Shown in pieces: positions 44,132 to 55,065 of a DNA stretch of 58,394 bases; within the stretch, counting starts at the first letter, position 1, and every line of letters begins with the position of its first letter. Source of the DNA: an uncultured Lachnospiraceae bacterium (lineage in GTDB: Bacteria > Bacillota > Clostridia > Lachnospirales > Lachnospiraceae); the NCBI GenBank assembly GCA_947565425.1, contig CANOFW010000019.1, positions 1 to 58,394 of the forward strand. The letters are read 5' to 3'. The translations under genes and the position numbers were made by a program. The notes beneath the pieces are model-generated. The model was not told the origin of the DNA. It was given only the letters and a program-made list of their open reading frames with translations, and ran no database searches.

Positions 44132-44788
44132 ATGCAGTACAAAGGATTGGTATTTGATTTTGATTATACGTTGGGAGATTCTACCAATGGGATTGTGTTG
44201 TGTGTGAACTATGCCTTAAACAAGCTTGGTTATGCGGCAGCAGGACGTGAGGAAATATGTAGGACAATCGGCCTGCATTTGGAAGAAATTTACAGTATAT
44301 TGGTAAGGCAGCAGGGAAAAGTAGAAATGCCCGGAGAAGAGAAAGAATTTTCGCGGTTATTCATTGAAAAAGCAGACCAAGTGATGACGGAGAACACCAG
44401 CTTTTATCCTGGGGCGTTAGAACTTTTGAAGGAATGGAAAGGTCAGGGTTATAAACTGGGAATTGTAACTACCAAATACCGTTATCGTATTGAGGAAATA
44501 CTACAAAAATATCAATCGTCAAGTTTGATGGATACGATTATCGGTGCAGATAACGTTACGCATCCTAAGCCTGATCCACAAGGGCTTTTGCGCATATCAG
44601 AACTTTGGAAACTGCCCCAAGAACAATTGCTTTATATTGGGGATAGTCTTGTAGACGCCAAGACAGCTCAGGCGGCAGGCGTGGACTTTGCTGGCGTCTC
44701 TACCGGCACAACTACAAAGGAAGAGCTGCGGGAATATCCACATGTTGGTGTATTTGCAGGGGTAGAAGGAATCAAAGAATTGTTGTAA
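44132..44788 (+). CDS. HAD-superfamily phosphatase (phosphoglycolate phosphatase-like)
   Basis: 218 residues. Motif I is VFDFDYTLGDS (nucleophile Asp9, acid/base Asp11). The cap follows, motif II is GIVTTK, motif III includes HPKPDP, and motif IV is YIGDSLVDAKTA. This is the Gph/PGP branch of subclass I HADs. Likely substrates are phosphoglycolate or other small phosphomonoesters; not decidable here. It has a TTGGAGGA ribosome site and may be transcribed with the sigma pair. Confidence 0.9.
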   Translation: MQYKGLVFDFDYTLGDSTNGIVLCVNYALNKLGYAAAGREEICRTIGLHLEEIYSILVRQQGKVEMPGEEKEFSRLFIEKADQVMTENTSFYPGALELLKEWKGQGYKLGIVTTKYRYRIEEILQKYQSSSLMDTIIGADNVTHPKPDPQGLLRISELWKLPQEQLLYIGDSLVDAKTAQAAGVDFAGVSTGTTTKEELREYPHVGVFAGVEGIKELL

Positions 44789-44836
44789 AGTAAATTGGCA
44801 GGTGCGATTTTTAAAAAATAATATATAACCGTACGA

Positions 44837-44878
44837 AAAAGCCTCCAGGTACATTCTTCCGGTGTCCTGGAGGCTTTG
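44837..44878. terminator. Bidirectional terminator between HAD gene and pyrG
   Basis: A perfect 12-bp stem AAAGCCTCCAGG / CCTGGAGGCTTT with a 16-base loop lies between convergent genes. T-rich flanks occur on both strands. Confidence 0.88.
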
Positions 44879-44931
44879 TTCTCTTACAGGAAAGACCTTG
44901 TCACACTTTGTTCTGAATCTATATCTTAACG

Positions 44932-46536
44932 TTATCTATTGTTTTTGAGAGCCGCTTCTACAAATCCTTTAAATAGCGGATGCGGACGGTTGGGCCGGGA
45001 CTTCAGCTCTGGGTGTGCCTGCGTAGCGACAAACCAGGGGTGGCCAATTAATTCTATCATCTCTACAATCCGGTTATCTGGCGACAGGCCGCAGAGCTTC
45101 ATGCCGTGCTCGGTAAGGACGGAGCGGTAATCGTTGTTGACTTCATAACGGTGGCGGTGTCTTTCGTGAATCGTACTCTCTCCGTAAACTTGGTATGCCT
45201 TCGAGGACTTATCCAAGACGCAGGGATAGGAGCCAAGGCGCAAGGTTCCGCCGATATCTTCTACACCGCTCTGATCTGGCATCAAAGCAATAACCGGATG
45301 CGTGGTATTAGGGTCAAGCTCAATGCTGTGTGCGTCGTGGAAACCGCAAAGATTTCTGGCACATTCAATGATTGCCACCTGCATACCTAAGCAAAGTCCA
45401 AGATATGGAATTTTCTGTTCGCGTGCATACCTGGCAGCAGTAATCATACCCTCCACGCCGCGGTCTCCAAAACCGCCAGGAACCAGAATTCCCTGGACAG
45501 TGCCAAGAATTTCATCTACATTTTCGTTATTTAATAATTCAGAATCTACCCATTTAATATTCACAGTTGCACGTTCTGCAATGCCGCCGTGTTTTAATGC
45601 TTCCACAACTGAAATGTAAGCATCGTGCAGCGCCGTATATTTGCCAACTAAGGCAATGCTGACCTCTTTGTCAGGATAACGGAGCGCGTCTACCATGTCA
45701 ATCCAGTCAGAGAGATCCGGCTCTGGACAGTCCAGATGGAGGCATTCACATGCTACCTGTGCAAGATTCTCTTTTTCCATGGCAAGCGGCGCTTCATAGA
45801 GATATTCTACATCAAGGTTTTGCAGGACACGGCTACAGGGGACGTTACAGAATAAGGCAATTTTGTCTTTAATTCCCTGGTCTAAAGGATACTCGGAACG
45901 GCAAACGATAATATCAGGCTGTATTCCCATGCCTTGCAGTTCCTTAACGCTTGCCTGGGTAGGTTTGGTCTTCATTTCGCCGGAAGCCTTGATATAAGGG
46001 ATTAACGTTACATGAATTAAAATGGCGTTCTCATGCCCGACTTCATGCTGGAACTGGCGGATGGATTCTAAAAACGGCTGGCTTTCCATGTCTCCGACGG
46101 TTCCACCGACTTCGATAATGGCAATATGTGTGTCCTCCGTGGTGAAATTTCGGTAAAAACGGCTTTTGATTTCATTGGTGATATGGGGGATTACCTGTAC
46201 TGTGCCGCCCCCATAATCGCCACGCCGTTCCTTTTGCAGAACGGACCAGTAGACTTTTCCGGTTGTGACATTGGAATTTTTACCTAAATTCTCATCAATA
46301 AAACGCTCATAATGTCCCAAATCCAAATCGGTCTCTGCTCCATCGTCCGTGACAAAAACTTCTCCGTGCTGGATAGGGTTCATTGTTCCGGGATCAATGT
46401 TGATGTAGGGGTCAAATTTCTGCATGGTGACCTTATATCCGCGCGCTTTCAGCAAGCGTCCAAGGGAAGCGGCAGTAATGCCTTTTCCAAGACCGGAAAC
46501 GACACCGCCAGTTACAAAGACGTATTTTACGGGCAT
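44932..46536 (-). CDS. pyrG: CTP synthase
   Basis: 534 residues, full length. The synthetase domain begins [20 protein letters not shown], with [11 protein letters not shown] and [14 protein letters not shown]. The C-terminal amidotransferase has GLCLGMQVA (catalytic Cys) and a final THPE motif in [12 protein letters not shown]. It converts UTP to CTP using glutamine. The start codon follows AAGGAGGAC. The reiterative-transcription leader (run of G at +1) known for B. subtilis pyrG was looked for and is not seen in the 120-base upstream gap shared with ftsH. Confidence 0.97.
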   Translation of the reverse strand: MPVKYVFVTGGVVSGLGKGITAASLGRLLKARGYKVTMQKFDPYINIDPGTMNPIQHGEVFVTDDGAETDLDLGHYERFIDENLGKNSNVTTGKVYWSVLQKERRGDYGGGTVQVIPHITNEIKSRFYRNFTTEDTHIAIIEVGGTVGDMESQPFLESIRQFQHEVGHENAILIHVTLIPYIKASGEMKTKPTQASVKELQGMGIQPDIIVCRSEYPLDQGIKDKIALFCNVPCSRVLQNLDVEYLYEAPLAMEKENLAQVACECLHLDCPEPDLSDWIDMVDALRYPDKEVSIALVGKYTALHDAYISVVEALKHGGIAERATVNIKWVDSELLNNENVDEILGTVQGILVPGGFGDRGVEGMITAARYAREQKIPYLGLCLGMQVAIIECARNLCGFHDAHSIELDPNTTHPVIALMPDQSGVEDIGGTLRLGSYPCVLDKSSKAYQVYGESTIHERHRHRYEVNNDYRSVLTEHGMKLCGLSPDNRIVEMIELIGHPWFVATQAHPELKSRPNRPHPLFKGFVEAALKNNR

Positions 46537-46660
46537 AGGTAGTCCTCCTTAATTAGCCAAAGTATATTAATATATTCGTAATTAATATATTATACAACCT
46601 AAGCCAGAAGAAATCTAGGACTTTTGAAAAAAAATTCATAAAAAGTTTAGGAAAGAAATA

Positions 46661-46689
46661 TTGATTTTCAAAGGAAATGCACATATAAT
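46661..46689 (+). promoter_or_regulatory. Promoter of ftsH
   Basis: TTGATT (46661-46666) and TATAAT (46684-46689) are 17 bases apart, about 50 bases before the ftsH start. Confidence 0.8.
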
Positions 46690-46738
46690 AAAAAGAGTAT
46701 CGCGCACACTGAATGCTGCGATATTCAGGAGGAAATCA

Positions 46739-49603
46739 ATGGAGAACAAAGGAAATAATAATGACAACAATAACAGGAAAAATGGGGGCGGAAATAACAG
46801 GAACGGCATGACGATTCTGGTATTTATCCTTGCCGCACTGCTGGTTCTGTTTCTGACAAGCCTTTTAAACAGTTGTGCCAGAAATGCAACGAATAAAGAG
46901 ATTACCTATTCTGAATTTATCAATATGATAGAGAATGATAAGGTAGAGGAGGTAAAGTTTACATCTAACAGGATTAAGATTTTGCCGAAAAGTGAGAACA
47001 AATTATACCGTATCACTTATTATACGGCGGAGCTTAAAGATGAGACGCTGCTGCCGCTTTTGAAAAAACATCACGTGAAATTTGGCGGAACCGTAGAGGA
47101 TGTGTCTTCAGCGATTCTCTGGAATATGGTAAGCTATATATTGCCGCTCGTCTTGGTATGGGTGTTGCTGTATTTCCTTATTTTCCGTAAAATGGGTGGC
47201 GGAGGCGTCATGGGAGTCGGCAAGACGACGGCCAAGGTCTATGTGGAGAAGTCCACAGGTGTCACCTTTAAAGATGTTGCGGGGCAGGATGAAGCGAAGG
47301 AATCTTTACAGGAGGTTGTGGATTTCCTGCACAACCCGAAGAAATATACCGATATAGGGGCGAAGCTTCCGAAGGGTGCGCTGTTGGTGGGACCTCCGGG
47401 AACTGGTAAGACATTGCTTGCTAAGGCGGTTGCAGGAGAGGCAAATGTGCCGTTCTTCTCATTGGCGGGCTCTGATTTTGTGGAGATGTTTGTCGGCGTA
47501 GGTGCTTCCCGTGTGCGCGATTTGTTTAAGGAAGCGCAGAAGCAGGCGCCTTGTATTATTTTTATAGATGAGATTGACGCGATTGGTAAGAGCCGTGATT
47601 CTAGGTATGGCGGCAATGATGAGCGGGAACAGACGTTAAATCAGCTTTTGGCAGAGATGGATGGTTTTGATACCTCCAAGGGGTTATTGATTCTGGCAGC
47701 TACGAACCGACCAGATGTTTTGGATAAGGCGTTGCTGCGCCCAGGGCGATTTGACCGAAGGATTATTGTGGACAAGCCGGACCTGAAAGGGCGTGTGGAG
47801 ACGTTGAAAGTACATGCCAAGAATGTGCTTATGGATGATACTGTGGATCTGGACGCTATTGCGCTTGCCACTTCCGGCGCGGTAGGTTCTGATCTTGCCA
47901 ACATGATTAACGAGGCTGCGATTAATGCGGTAAAGCATGGAAGAAAGCATGTTAATCAGAGTGATCTTTTTGAGTCCGTGGAAGTAGTTATTGCCGGAAA
48001 AGAGAAAAAGGACCGTATCATGGGACCAAAAGAGAAGAAAATGGTGGCATACCATGAAGTTGGTCATGCATTGGTGACTGCGTTGCAGAAAGATACAGAG
48101 CCGGTACAGAAGATCACGATTGTTCCACGTACGATGGGTGCGTTGGGATATACCATGCAGGTGCCGGAGGAAGAAAAGTACCTGATGACAAAGAATGAGC
48201 TCATTGCGCGTATAGTCACATATATGGGTGGTCGTGCTGCGGAAGAAATTGTCTTTGATTCCGTGACGACTGGAGCGTCGAATGATATTGAACAGGCAAC
48301 AAAGATGGCGAGAGCTATGGTCACACAGTATGGCATGTCAGAGCGGTTTGGGCTGATGGGACTGGTGACAGTGGAGGATAAATATCTCGAAGGCAGAGCA
48401 AGTCTCAATTGCGGTGAAGAGACAGCCGCACAGATTGACCAGGAGGTCATGAAAATATTAAAAGAAAGCTATGATGAAGCTATGCGCCTGCTACGGGAGA
48501 ACAGAGATATTTTGAATGAGATATCCGAATATCTGTATGAGCATGAGACAATTACCGGTAAAGAATTTATGCAGATTTTCCGTGAGTTAAAGGGAATTAC
48601 GGAAGAGGAGGAGAAGGAACAAGAGCAAAAAGCCGGAGATAAGTGGCAGATGCAAGCCCTCAAAGAGGAGGTAGTATTTGACATTCCGGATTCTGAAGAT
48701 GCAGAAGAATATGGAGCCGAGGATATAGCGACTGCATTATCGGCGGCAAAGTTTCAAAAAGTTTCAGAAGAATACGATGCGCTGATGGAAGAAGAATTAG
48801 AGGACGAAGATTATCTGGAGGTTAATACGTTGGAAGAGCCTTTGCCGGAAGAGTTGATGTATGGGAATACCGTACAGGAAGAGCGCGAGATACAGATCAT
48901 TCCTTTGGCAAAGCCTGTGGCAGACGACATGAGTGAAATTAAGCTGGCAAAGACTCAAGATATGCCGGAAGATGAATATACCAATAGAGAGCCCAGCGAA
49001 GTGTGTCCAGAAGAGTTTGACAACGAAATGGGCGCACAAGCTGAGATGGCAATAGAGATTATGCCAGAGCTGGAAGACCAGGTTTGGGAAGAGCCAGGCT
49101 GGGAGACATCGGCAGTGGAGCAGCAAGTATGGGAAGAGCCAGGCTGGGAGACATCGGCAGTGGAGCAACAAGTATGGGAAGAGCAAGCTGTTAAGGAGTC
49201 GGAACAGTTTGAAGCGGAAGTGACGGAGCAAGTGACAGCAGAGGAAGTCTCGATGGAGCAGGAAGAGCCTTTGCCGGAAGCGGAAGAGCAGATATTTGAT
49301 GAGGAGGCGCCGACAGAGCCAGAGTTGTCTGAACTGCAAACGGTGGAGCAGACGTTGGAAGAGGAAGTTCCGAAGGAGCCGGTGATATCTGCATTGGAAG
49401 CGCTGAGTAGACTGAAGTTACAATCCACAGAAGCAGGCGGCGAAATGGAGAGCGAACAGGAAGCCGATAAGTTACAGGCGAACTCGGAAGAAGAGGAAGT
49501 TTTAGAGCTAGAAGAAGCGGGAGAAGAGGAAGCTTTGGAGCAGCAGGAGGAAGTAGAAGAGCAGGAAGATTATCTCGACAAATTATTAAAGGGAATGGAA
49601 TGA
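46739..49603 (+). CDS. ftsH: ATP-dependent zinc metalloprotease FtsH with long acidic C-terminal extension
   Basis: ATG 46739 follows CAGGAGGAAA; upstream in-frame codons lie before the promoter. 954 residues, where FtsH usually has 600-700. An Asn/Gly-rich N-terminus precedes membrane helix 1 (about 24-43), an external domain, and helix 2 (about 128-150). The AAA domain has Walker A GPPGTGKT (218-225), Walker B IIFIDEID and the second region of homology [20 protein letters not shown]. The zinc site is HEVGH (439-443). The normal protease ends near residue 620. A further 334 residues are very rich in Glu and low in structure, including two perfect [15 protein letters not shown] repeats. The core degrades membrane and regulatory proteins; the tail's role is unknown. 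Its stop overlaps the uvrC start. Confidence 0.95.
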   Translation: MENKGNNNDNNNRKNGGGNNRNGMTILVFILAALLVLFLTSLLNSCARNATNKEITYSEFINMIENDKVEEVKFTSNRIKILPKSENKLYRITYYTAELKDETLLPLLKKHHVKFGGTVEDVSSAILWNMVSYILPLVLVWVLLYFLIFRKMGGGGVMGVGKTTAKVYVEKSTGVTFKDVAGQDEAKESLQEVVDFLHNPKKYTDIGAKLPKGALLVGPPGTGKTLLAKAVAGEANVPFFSLAGSDFVEMFVGVGASRVRDLFKEAQKQAPCIIFIDEIDAIGKSRDSRYGGNDEREQTLNQLLAEMDGFDTSKGLLILAATNRPDVLDKALLRPGRFDRRIIVDKPDLKGRVETLKVHAKNVLMDDTVDLDAIALATSGAVGSDLANMINEAAINAVKHGRKHVNQSDLFESVEVVIAGKEKKDRIMGPKEKKMVAYHEVGHALVTALQKDTEPVQKITIVPRTMGALGYTMQVPEEEKYLMTKNELIARIVTYMGGRAAEEIVFDSVTTGASNDIEQATKMARAMVTQYGMSERFGLMGLVTVEDKYLEGRASLNCGEETAAQIDQEVMKILKESYDEAMRLLRENRDILNEISEYLYEHETITGKEFMQIFRELKGITEEEEKEQEQKAGDKWQMQALKEEVVFDIPDSEDAEEYGAEDIATALSAAKFQKVSEEYDALMEEELEDEDYLEVNTLEEPLPEELMYGNTVQEEREIQIIPLAKPVADDMSEIKLAKTQDMPEDEYTNREPSEVCPEEFDNEMGAQAEMAIEIMPELEDQVWEEPGWETSAVEQQVWEEPGWETSAVEQQVWEEQAVKESEQFEAEVTEQVTAEEVSMEQEEPLPEAEEQIFDEEAPTEPELSELQTVEQTLEEEVPKEPVISALEALSRLKLQSTEAGGEMESEQEADKLQANSEEEEVLELEEAGEEEALEQQEEVEEQEDYLDKLLKGME
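49085..49174 (+). repeat. 45-base tandem repeat in the ftsH tail
   Basis: Two nearly identical 45-base units (49085-49129 and 49130-49174), plus a partial third (TGGGAAGAGCAAGC), code for [15 protein letters not shown]. The unit is in frame, so copy number could vary without frameshift. Confidence 0.92.
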
Positions 49604-51489
49604 TGTTCGACATTCAGGAAGAATTAAAGAAACTCCCACAGAAGCCGGGAGTGTATATCATGCACGACGCAAAGGATGCGATTATTTATATTGGCAAAGC
49701 AATCAGTCTCAGGAACCGTGTGCGCCAGTATTTCCGCCCCAGTCACAATGAAGGATTAAAAAAGGAGCAGATGGTTCGACAGATTGCCAGGTTTGAATAT
49801 ATCATTACGGATTCGGAGCTTGAGGCATTAATTCTGGAATGCAACCTGATTAAGGAGCACAGGCCGAAATATAATACGATGCTGCGGGATGATAAATCAT
49901 ATCCCTATATTAGAGTGACGCTGGGAGAAGATTTTCCCAGAGTCCTCTTTTCACGTCAGATGAAAAAAGACAAATCGCGGTATTTCGGTCCATACACGAG
50001 CGGAGGGGCAGTTAAGGACACGATTGAGCTAATTGGTAAGCTCTATTCGCTCAAGACATGTAACCGGGTGCTACCCAGAGACATCGGAAAAGAACGGCCC
50101 TGTCTCAATTACCATATCCATCAATGTATGGCTCCCTGCCAGGGGAATGTCAGCCGCGAGGAATATCGCAAGCAGATAGATAAGGTAATGGAATTTCTTA
50201 ATGGGAATTATCAGCCTATTTTGAAAGAATTAGAAGAGAAAATGCAGGCTGCGTCTGAAGATATGAATTTTGAAAAGGCCATCGAATACAGGGAACTTAT
50301 CAAGGCGGTTAAGCAGATTGCTCAGAAGCAGAAGATTACTAGTTCGGACGGTGAAGATAAAGATATTATTGCTATGGCGGCGGACAGTGAGGACGCTGTA
50401 GTGCAGGTATTTTTTATTCGGGATGGTAAGCTGATTGGCAGAGATCATTTTCACGTGAATGTGGGAAGTGAAGAGACCAGGCCGCAAATTCTTGCCACAT
50501 TCTTAAAGCAGTTTTATGCAGGAACACCGTTTATTCCTCGGGAGGTTATGCTTCAGGAGGAGATAGAAGAGGCAGAGGTTATTGCGGAATGGTTGGGAAG
50601 AAAGCGTGGCCAGAAGGTTTATATCCGTGTACCCAAGAAAGGCACTAAGGAGAAATTGGTCGAGCTTGCGGCTCAGAATGCACATATGGTATTGTCTCAA
50701 GACAAAGAAAAACTAAAGCGTGAGGAAGGAAGAACCATCGGGGCATTAAAGGAAATTGGCAGCCTGATAGGACTTGAGGATTTGAAACGTGTGGAAGCAT
50801 ATGATATTTCCAATATCAGCGGCTTTGAGTCTGTAGGCTCGATGGTGGTGTATGAGAAAGGGAAGCCAAAGCGCAGTGATTACCGTAAATTTAAGCTGCG
50901 TACGGTAACGGGGCCAGATGATTACGGCTCCATGCATGAGGTATTAACCCGGCGTTTTTCGCATGGAATGCGGGAACAGGAGGAGCTAAGAGAGCAAAAA
51001 ATGGAGAATGACTATGGTAGTTTTACGCGTTTCCCGGATTTGATCATGATGGACGGTGGAAAAGGGCAGGTCAACGTGGCTTTGCGGGTACTGGATGAAC
51101 TTGGGCTTCACATTCCGGTGTGCGGGATGGTAAAAGATGATAATCACAGGACGCGTGGGTTATACTACCATAACAGGGAGATTCCCATTGACCGCCACAG
51201 TGAAGGCTTTAAACTGATTACGCGTATTCAGGATGAGGCGCACCGCTTTGCTATCGAGTATCACCGCTCTCTGCGCAGCAAGGAACAGGTACATTCGGTT
51301 CTTGATGATATTCCGGGCATTGGTGCAACCAGGCGTAAATCATTGATGAAAGCGTTTCAGTCACTAGATGCAATTCGCGAGGCGGATGTGGAGACGCTGG
51401 CATCCCTGCCTGCCATGAACCAGCAGTCGGCACGGTCAGTTTATGATTTTTTTCATAGCACGGCTGTTGATGGTAACAAAGTAGTGTGA
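49600..51489 (+). CDS. uvrC: Excinuclease ABC subunit C
   Basis: 629 residues (ATG at 49600 or 49603). The N-terminal GIY-YIG nuclease has [19 protein letters not shown]; then a UVR domain (about 205-240), the RNase H-like C-terminal nuclease ([20 protein letters not shown], then [13 protein letters not shown] with its acidic residues) and two terminal helix-hairpin-helix motifs ([19 protein letters not shown]). With UvrA and UvrB it cuts on both sides of bulky DNA lesions. The start overlaps the ftsH stop by four bases, so expression is coupled. No uvrA or uvrB is in the window. Confidence 0.97.
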   Translation: MMFDIQEELKKLPQKPGVYIMHDAKDAIIYIGKAISLRNRVRQYFRPSHNEGLKKEQMVRQIARFEYIITDSELEALILECNLIKEHRPKYNTMLRDDKSYPYIRVTLGEDFPRVLFSRQMKKDKSRYFGPYTSGGAVKDTIELIGKLYSLKTCNRVLPRDIGKERPCLNYHIHQCMAPCQGNVSREEYRKQIDKVMEFLNGNYQPILKELEEKMQAASEDMNFEKAIEYRELIKAVKQIAQKQKITSSDGEDKDIIAMAADSEDAVVQVFFIRDGKLIGRDHFHVNVGSEETRPQILATFLKQFYAGTPFIPREVMLQEEIEEAEVIAEWLGRKRGQKVYIRVPKKGTKEKLVELAAQNAHMVLSQDKEKLKREEGRTIGALKEIGSLIGLEDLKRVEAYDISNISGFESVGSMVVYEKGKPKRSDYRKFKLRTVTGPDDYGSMHEVLTRRFSHGMREQEELREQKMENDYGSFTRFPDLIMMDGGKGQVNVALRVLDELGLHIPVCGMVKDDNHRTRGLYYHNREIPIDRHSEGFKLITRIQDEAHRFAIEYHRSLRSKEQVHSVLDDIPGIGATRRKSLMKAFQSLDAIREADVETLASLPAMNQQSARSVYDFFHSTAVDGNKVV

Positions 51490-51512
51490 TAAGATATCCA
51501 TGAAAGCAATGA

Positions 51513-51638
51513 GCAGTGCCGGATTCATCAAAAGGCAAGTTGCGTTATGCTTGCATAAAAGCAATTGTCTTTTTGATGAAGAAGATTGGGCGAATGCCCA
51601 TGAACGAGAAAGCCGTAGGCTTTCGAGTGAGGCACTGC
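51513..51638 (+). repeat. Compound hairpin element between uvrC and hprK
   Basis: Outer arms GCAGTGCC (51513) and GGCACTGC (51631) pair perfectly. Inside, TTCATCAAAA pairs with TTTTGATGAA around a TTATG-CTTG-CATAA stem. These are followed by TGGGC-GAAT-GCCCA and GAAAGCC-GTA-GGCTTTC. It has the same multi-branch plan as the trpA-trpD element. Confidence 0.8.
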
Positions 51639-51679
51639 GTAATACAAAAATCCTCTAAGCCAGAGAAAGGAAGATGCAG

Positions 51680-52645
51680 ATGTATAATGGGAATGGTGTA
51701 AGTGTAAGTAAGATCGTAGAGAAAATGAATTTGAAAGTCTTGAATCCTGAGGTGGATATCAAGAAGCGCAAGGTAACTACGGCAGAGGTAAATCGTCCAG
51801 CATTGCAGTTGGCAGGTTACTTTGACTATTTTGAAAAGAGCCGGGTTGAGATTGTTGGCATGGTAGAACACACTTATATGCAGAAGTTGGAGAAAAATGA
51901 GCGGCTGGATATTTATAAGACATTTTTTGCACATAATGTTCCCTGCGTAATTTTCAGTCGTAATCTACAGCCGGATGAGGATTTGTTGCGGATTGCAACA
52001 GAGTATAGTACGCCGGTATTATCTACAGATTTTGGGACGTCTGAATTTATGGCAGAGTTAATTTACTATCTGGGCGAGGCGCTTGCACCGTGTATTTCCA
52101 TTCATGGCGTATTGGTAGACGTATACGGTGAGGGGCTTCTGATTATGGGTGAGAGCGGAATCGGTAAGAGTGAGGCGGCGCTTGAACTTATTCGCCGCGG
52201 CCACCGTCTTGTCAGTGATGATGTAGTGGAAATCAGCAAAATTAACGAGCATACACTCGTGGGCACTGCGCCGGACGTCACCAGATATTTTATTGAGCTC
52301 AGAGGTGTTGGCATCATTGATGTGAAAACGTTGTTTGGCGTAGAGTGCGTGAAGGAGAAACAGAACATTGATCTGGTAATCAAGTTGCAGGATTGGAAGA
52401 AAGAAAATGAGTATGACCGTCTGGGACTTGATGAAGAGTATACGGAATTTTTGGGTAACAAGGTGGTATGCCACTCCTTGCCCATCCGTCCGGGGCGTAA
52501 TCTTGCCGTTATCTGTGAGTCAGCAGCAGTAAACCACAGGCAGAAAAAAATGGGCTACAATGCAGCGCAGGAATTATACCGCCGCGTGCAGGCGAATCTC
52601 CAAAAAGGTTCAGAAGAGGAAGATGAAAGCGAAGATAATGACTAA
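51680..52645 (+). CDS. hprK: HPr kinase/phosphorylase
   Basis: ATG 51680 is seven bases after AAAGGAAG; ATG 51674 is too close to that site. 321 residues. The N-terminal domain precedes HGVLVDVYGEGLLIMGESG, and the Walker A is GESGIGKSE (157-165). Next are GHRLVSDDVVEI and the HPrK signature around ELRGVGIIDVKTLFG. It phosphorylates HPr on Ser46 (and removes it) to set carbon catabolite repression through CcpA. This links the block to the arabinan genes functionally, though the HPr and CcpA genes are not in the window. Confidence 0.96.
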   Translation: MYNGNGVSVSKIVEKMNLKVLNPEVDIKKRKVTTAEVNRPALQLAGYFDYFEKSRVEIVGMVEHTYMQKLEKNERLDIYKTFFAHNVPCVIFSRNLQPDEDLLRIATEYSTPVLSTDFGTSEFMAELIYYLGEALAPCISIHGVLVDVYGEGLLIMGESGIGKSEAALELIRRGHRLVSDDVVEISKINEHTLVGTAPDVTRYFIELRGVGIIDVKTLFGVECVKEKQNIDLVIKLQDWKKENEYDRLGLDEEYTEFLGNKVVCHSLPIRPGRNLAVICESAAVNHRQKKMGYNAAQELYRRVQANLQKGSEEEDESEDND

Positions 52646-52668
52646 AAACCAGGAGGAATTGCACAGTA

Positions 52669-54063
52669 ATGGAAAGAAAGAATGCATGGAAGAAATACCC
52701 CCAAGGGAAGCGGGAAGCTGTTTTTGCCTTTGCGGAGGAGTATAAGAAATTTATTTCTGATTGTAAGACAGAACGGGAATGCGTCACGGAGTTGATTGCA
52801 CAGGCTGAGAAGGCAGGATTTGAAGATTTGAACAAAGTTGTTGCCGAGGGACGTGCGCTGAATACCGGTGATAAGTTATATGCCAAGAACATGGATAAAA
52901 CGCTGGCGCTGTTTGTGATCGGCAGACAGCCGCTCAACGCAGGTATGAATATTTTAGGGGCTCATATAGATTCTCCGAGACTGGATTTGAAGCAAGTGCC
53001 TCTTTATGAAGATACGGAGCTGGCGCTTTTTGATACTCATTATTATGGCGGTGTGAAGAAGTACCAGTGGGTAACGCTACCGTTAGCATTACACGGCGTA
53101 GTTGTGAAAAAGGATGGGACAAAAGTAATTGTGAATATTGGAGAGAAAGAGGATGATCCAGTATTTGGCATTAGCGACCTTTTAATTCACCTTGCTTCTG
53201 AACAGATGGATAAGAAAGCTGCTAAGGTAATTGAGGGGGAAAATCTTGATGTTTTGGTAGGCAGCATCCCCTTTGAAAATGAGGAGGATAAAGAAAAGGC
53301 TAAGGATGCTGTAAAAACAAATGTACTGAATATTTTGAAAGAACAATATGATATAGAAGAAGAGGATTTTCTCTCGGCAGAAATTGAGGTGGTGCCGGCA
53401 GGAAAAGCACGGGATTATGGTTTTGACCGCAGTATGATTATGGGTTATGGACATGACGACAGGGTGTGTGCGTATCCTTCTTTTGCGGCAATTGTGGAAG
53501 CCGGCGTTTGTGATAAGACGACCGTATGCCTTTTGGTGGACAAAGAGGAAATTGGTAGTGTGGGTGCAACTGGTATGCAGTCACGGTTTTTCCTCTATGT
53601 TGTGGCAGAGATTATGGAAGCGATGGGCGGTTACAGCCAAGTCATGTTTAATCGTGCGATGATGAATTCTAAGGTGCTTTCTTCCGATGTGAGCGCAGCG
53701 TATGATCCCTTGTATGCGTCTGTGACAGAGAAGAAGAACGGCGCGTATTTTGGCAATGGGCTGGTGTTTAATAAATACACTGGTTCTAGAGGAAAGAGTG
53801 GTTCTAATGATGCGAACCCGGAGTATATGGCAGAATTGCGTAGGATTATGGATGATAATGACGTGTCTTTTCAGACGTCTGAGCTTGGCAAAGTAGATCA
53901 GGGCGGTGGGGGCACGATTGCCTACATTCTTGCCAACTATAATATGTCGGTAATAGATAGTGGCGTTGCTGTGCTGAACATGCATGCACCGTGGGAGATT
54001 ATCAGTAAGGTGGATCTCTATGAGGCAAAATTAGGATACACTGCATTTTTGAAAGAGGCTTAA
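52669..54063 (+). CDS. M18 family metallo-aminopeptidase
   Basis: 464 residues. Metal and catalytic sites follow the aspartyl-aminopeptidase pattern: GAHIDSPRLDLK (His, Asp), VDKEEIGSVGATG (Glu pair), the GHDDRVCAY aspartate and a final LNMHAPWEI histidine. Such enzymes remove N-terminal residues from peptides in the cytoplasm and assemble into large dodecamers. It begins 24 bases after hprK with CAGGAGG and ends one base before the murB start, so it is in the same operon. Confidence 0.94.
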   Translation: MERKNAWKKYPQGKREAVFAFAEEYKKFISDCKTERECVTELIAQAEKAGFEDLNKVVAEGRALNTGDKLYAKNMDKTLALFVIGRQPLNAGMNILGAHIDSPRLDLKQVPLYEDTELALFDTHYYGGVKKYQWVTLPLALHGVVVKKDGTKVIVNIGEKEDDPVFGISDLLIHLASEQMDKKAAKVIEGENLDVLVGSIPFENEEDKEKAKDAVKTNVLNILKEQYDIEEEDFLSAEIEVVPAGKARDYGFDRSMIMGYGHDDRVCAYPSFAAIVEAGVCDKTTVCLLVDKEEIGSVGATGMQSRFFLYVVAEIMEAMGGYSQVMFNRAMMNSKVLSSDVSAAYDPLYASVTEKKNGAYFGNGLVFNKYTGSRGKSGSNDANPEYMAELRRIMDDNDVSFQTSELGKVDQGGGGTIAYILANYNMSVIDSGVAVLNMHAPWEIISKVDLYEAKLGYTAFLKEA

Positions 54064-54064
54064 T

Positions 54065-54973
54065 GTGAGTGATATATTTTGGAAACAGTTACAGGAGATA
54101 ACCGGGAGCGGCAAGTGTTTCCGGCAAGAGCGTATGGGCAAACACACGACATTTCGCGTGGGTGGGCCAGCGGATTATTATGTTTGCCCTAGCCGGGCAC
54201 AGGTGGCAAACATTATATCTTTGTGCCATGCGCATCATATCCCTTGGATGGTAATCGGCAATGGCAGCAATTTGTTGGTGGGGGATAAAGGCATTCCCGG
54301 CATGGTCATTGAGTTGGGAAAAGAATCTGCGCAGGTTACTGTGGAGGGGAATGAGGTTTGCGCACAGGCGGGAGCGCTGCTTTCGCTGGCGGCAAGAAAG
54401 GCTGCGGATGCTGCGCTTACTGGGATGGAGTTTGCTTCCGGGATTCCCGGCAGTGTGGGCGGAGCTGTCGTAATGAATGCAGGTGCTTATGGCGGTGAGA
54501 TGAGGCAGATTGTAAAATCGGCAACTGTCCTTACTACGGAGGGAAGGGAAAGAGTGCTTTCACCGCAGGAACTTGATTTCGGCTACCGCCACAGCAGTAT
54601 TCCCGGTATGCAGGCGATTGTGCTTGAGGCAGTGTTTGCATTAGAGAAAGGAAATCCGGCAGCGATCGAGGAACAAATGGCGCGGCTGCGCAGCCAACGG
54701 AGCGAAAAGCAGCCGTTAGAGTACCCAAGCGCTGGCAGCACATTTAAACGCCCGCAAGGGTATTTTGCCGGTAAGCTGATTGAGGATGCAGGGCTAAGAG
54801 GCTATCAGGTGGGCGACGCCCAGGTGTCGGAAAAGCACTGTGGATTTGTGATTAACCGCGGAGAAGCGACGGCGTCGCAAATTCGCCAACTAATTTGTGA
54901 TGTCCAGGATAAAGTAGAGGAACAATTTGGTGTAAGGCTGGAGACGGAAGTGCGCTTTGTAGGGGAATTTTGA
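54065..54973 (+). CDS. murB: UDP-N-acetylenolpyruvoylglucosamine reductase
   Basis: 302 residues, GTG start at 54065 one base after the preceding stop. The FAD domain has HTTFRVGGPADYYV, VIGNGSNLLVGD and SGIPGSVGGAVVMNAGAYGG. The catalytic region has YPSAGSTFKRP (proton-donor serine) and AGKLIEDAGLRG. It reduces UDP-GlcNAc-enolpyruvate to UDP-MurNAc in peptidoglycan synthesis. The length and GSTFK motif fit the shorter type II MurB of Gram-positives. Confidence 0.96.
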   Translation: MSDIFWKQLQEITGSGKCFRQERMGKHTTFRVGGPADYYVCPSRAQVANIISLCHAHHIPWMVIGNGSNLLVGDKGIPGMVIELGKESAQVTVEGNEVCAQAGALLSLAARKAADAALTGMEFASGIPGSVGGAVVMNAGAYGGEMRQIVKSATVLTTEGRERVLSPQELDFGYRHSSIPGMQAIVLEAVFALEKGNPAAIEEQMARLRSQRSEKQPLEYPSAGSTFKRPQGYFAGKLIEDAGLRGYQVGDAQVSEKHCGFVINRGEATASQIRQLICDVQDKVEEQFGVRLETEVRFVGEF

Positions 54974-55065
54974 TAAAGGGTACAATAATAAACTTTATCG
55001 AAGAACGTAAAGAACGAATGCAAGCGTAAGTTGCAAAAGGAATTTTGAGAAAGGGAGGGCGGCGG

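Noticed and set aside
51490-51679. A tRNA gene between uvrC and hprK
   Set aside because: The branched pairing recalls a cloverleaf, but arm lengths, the T-loop GTTCRA motif and the 7-bp acceptor geometry are absent.
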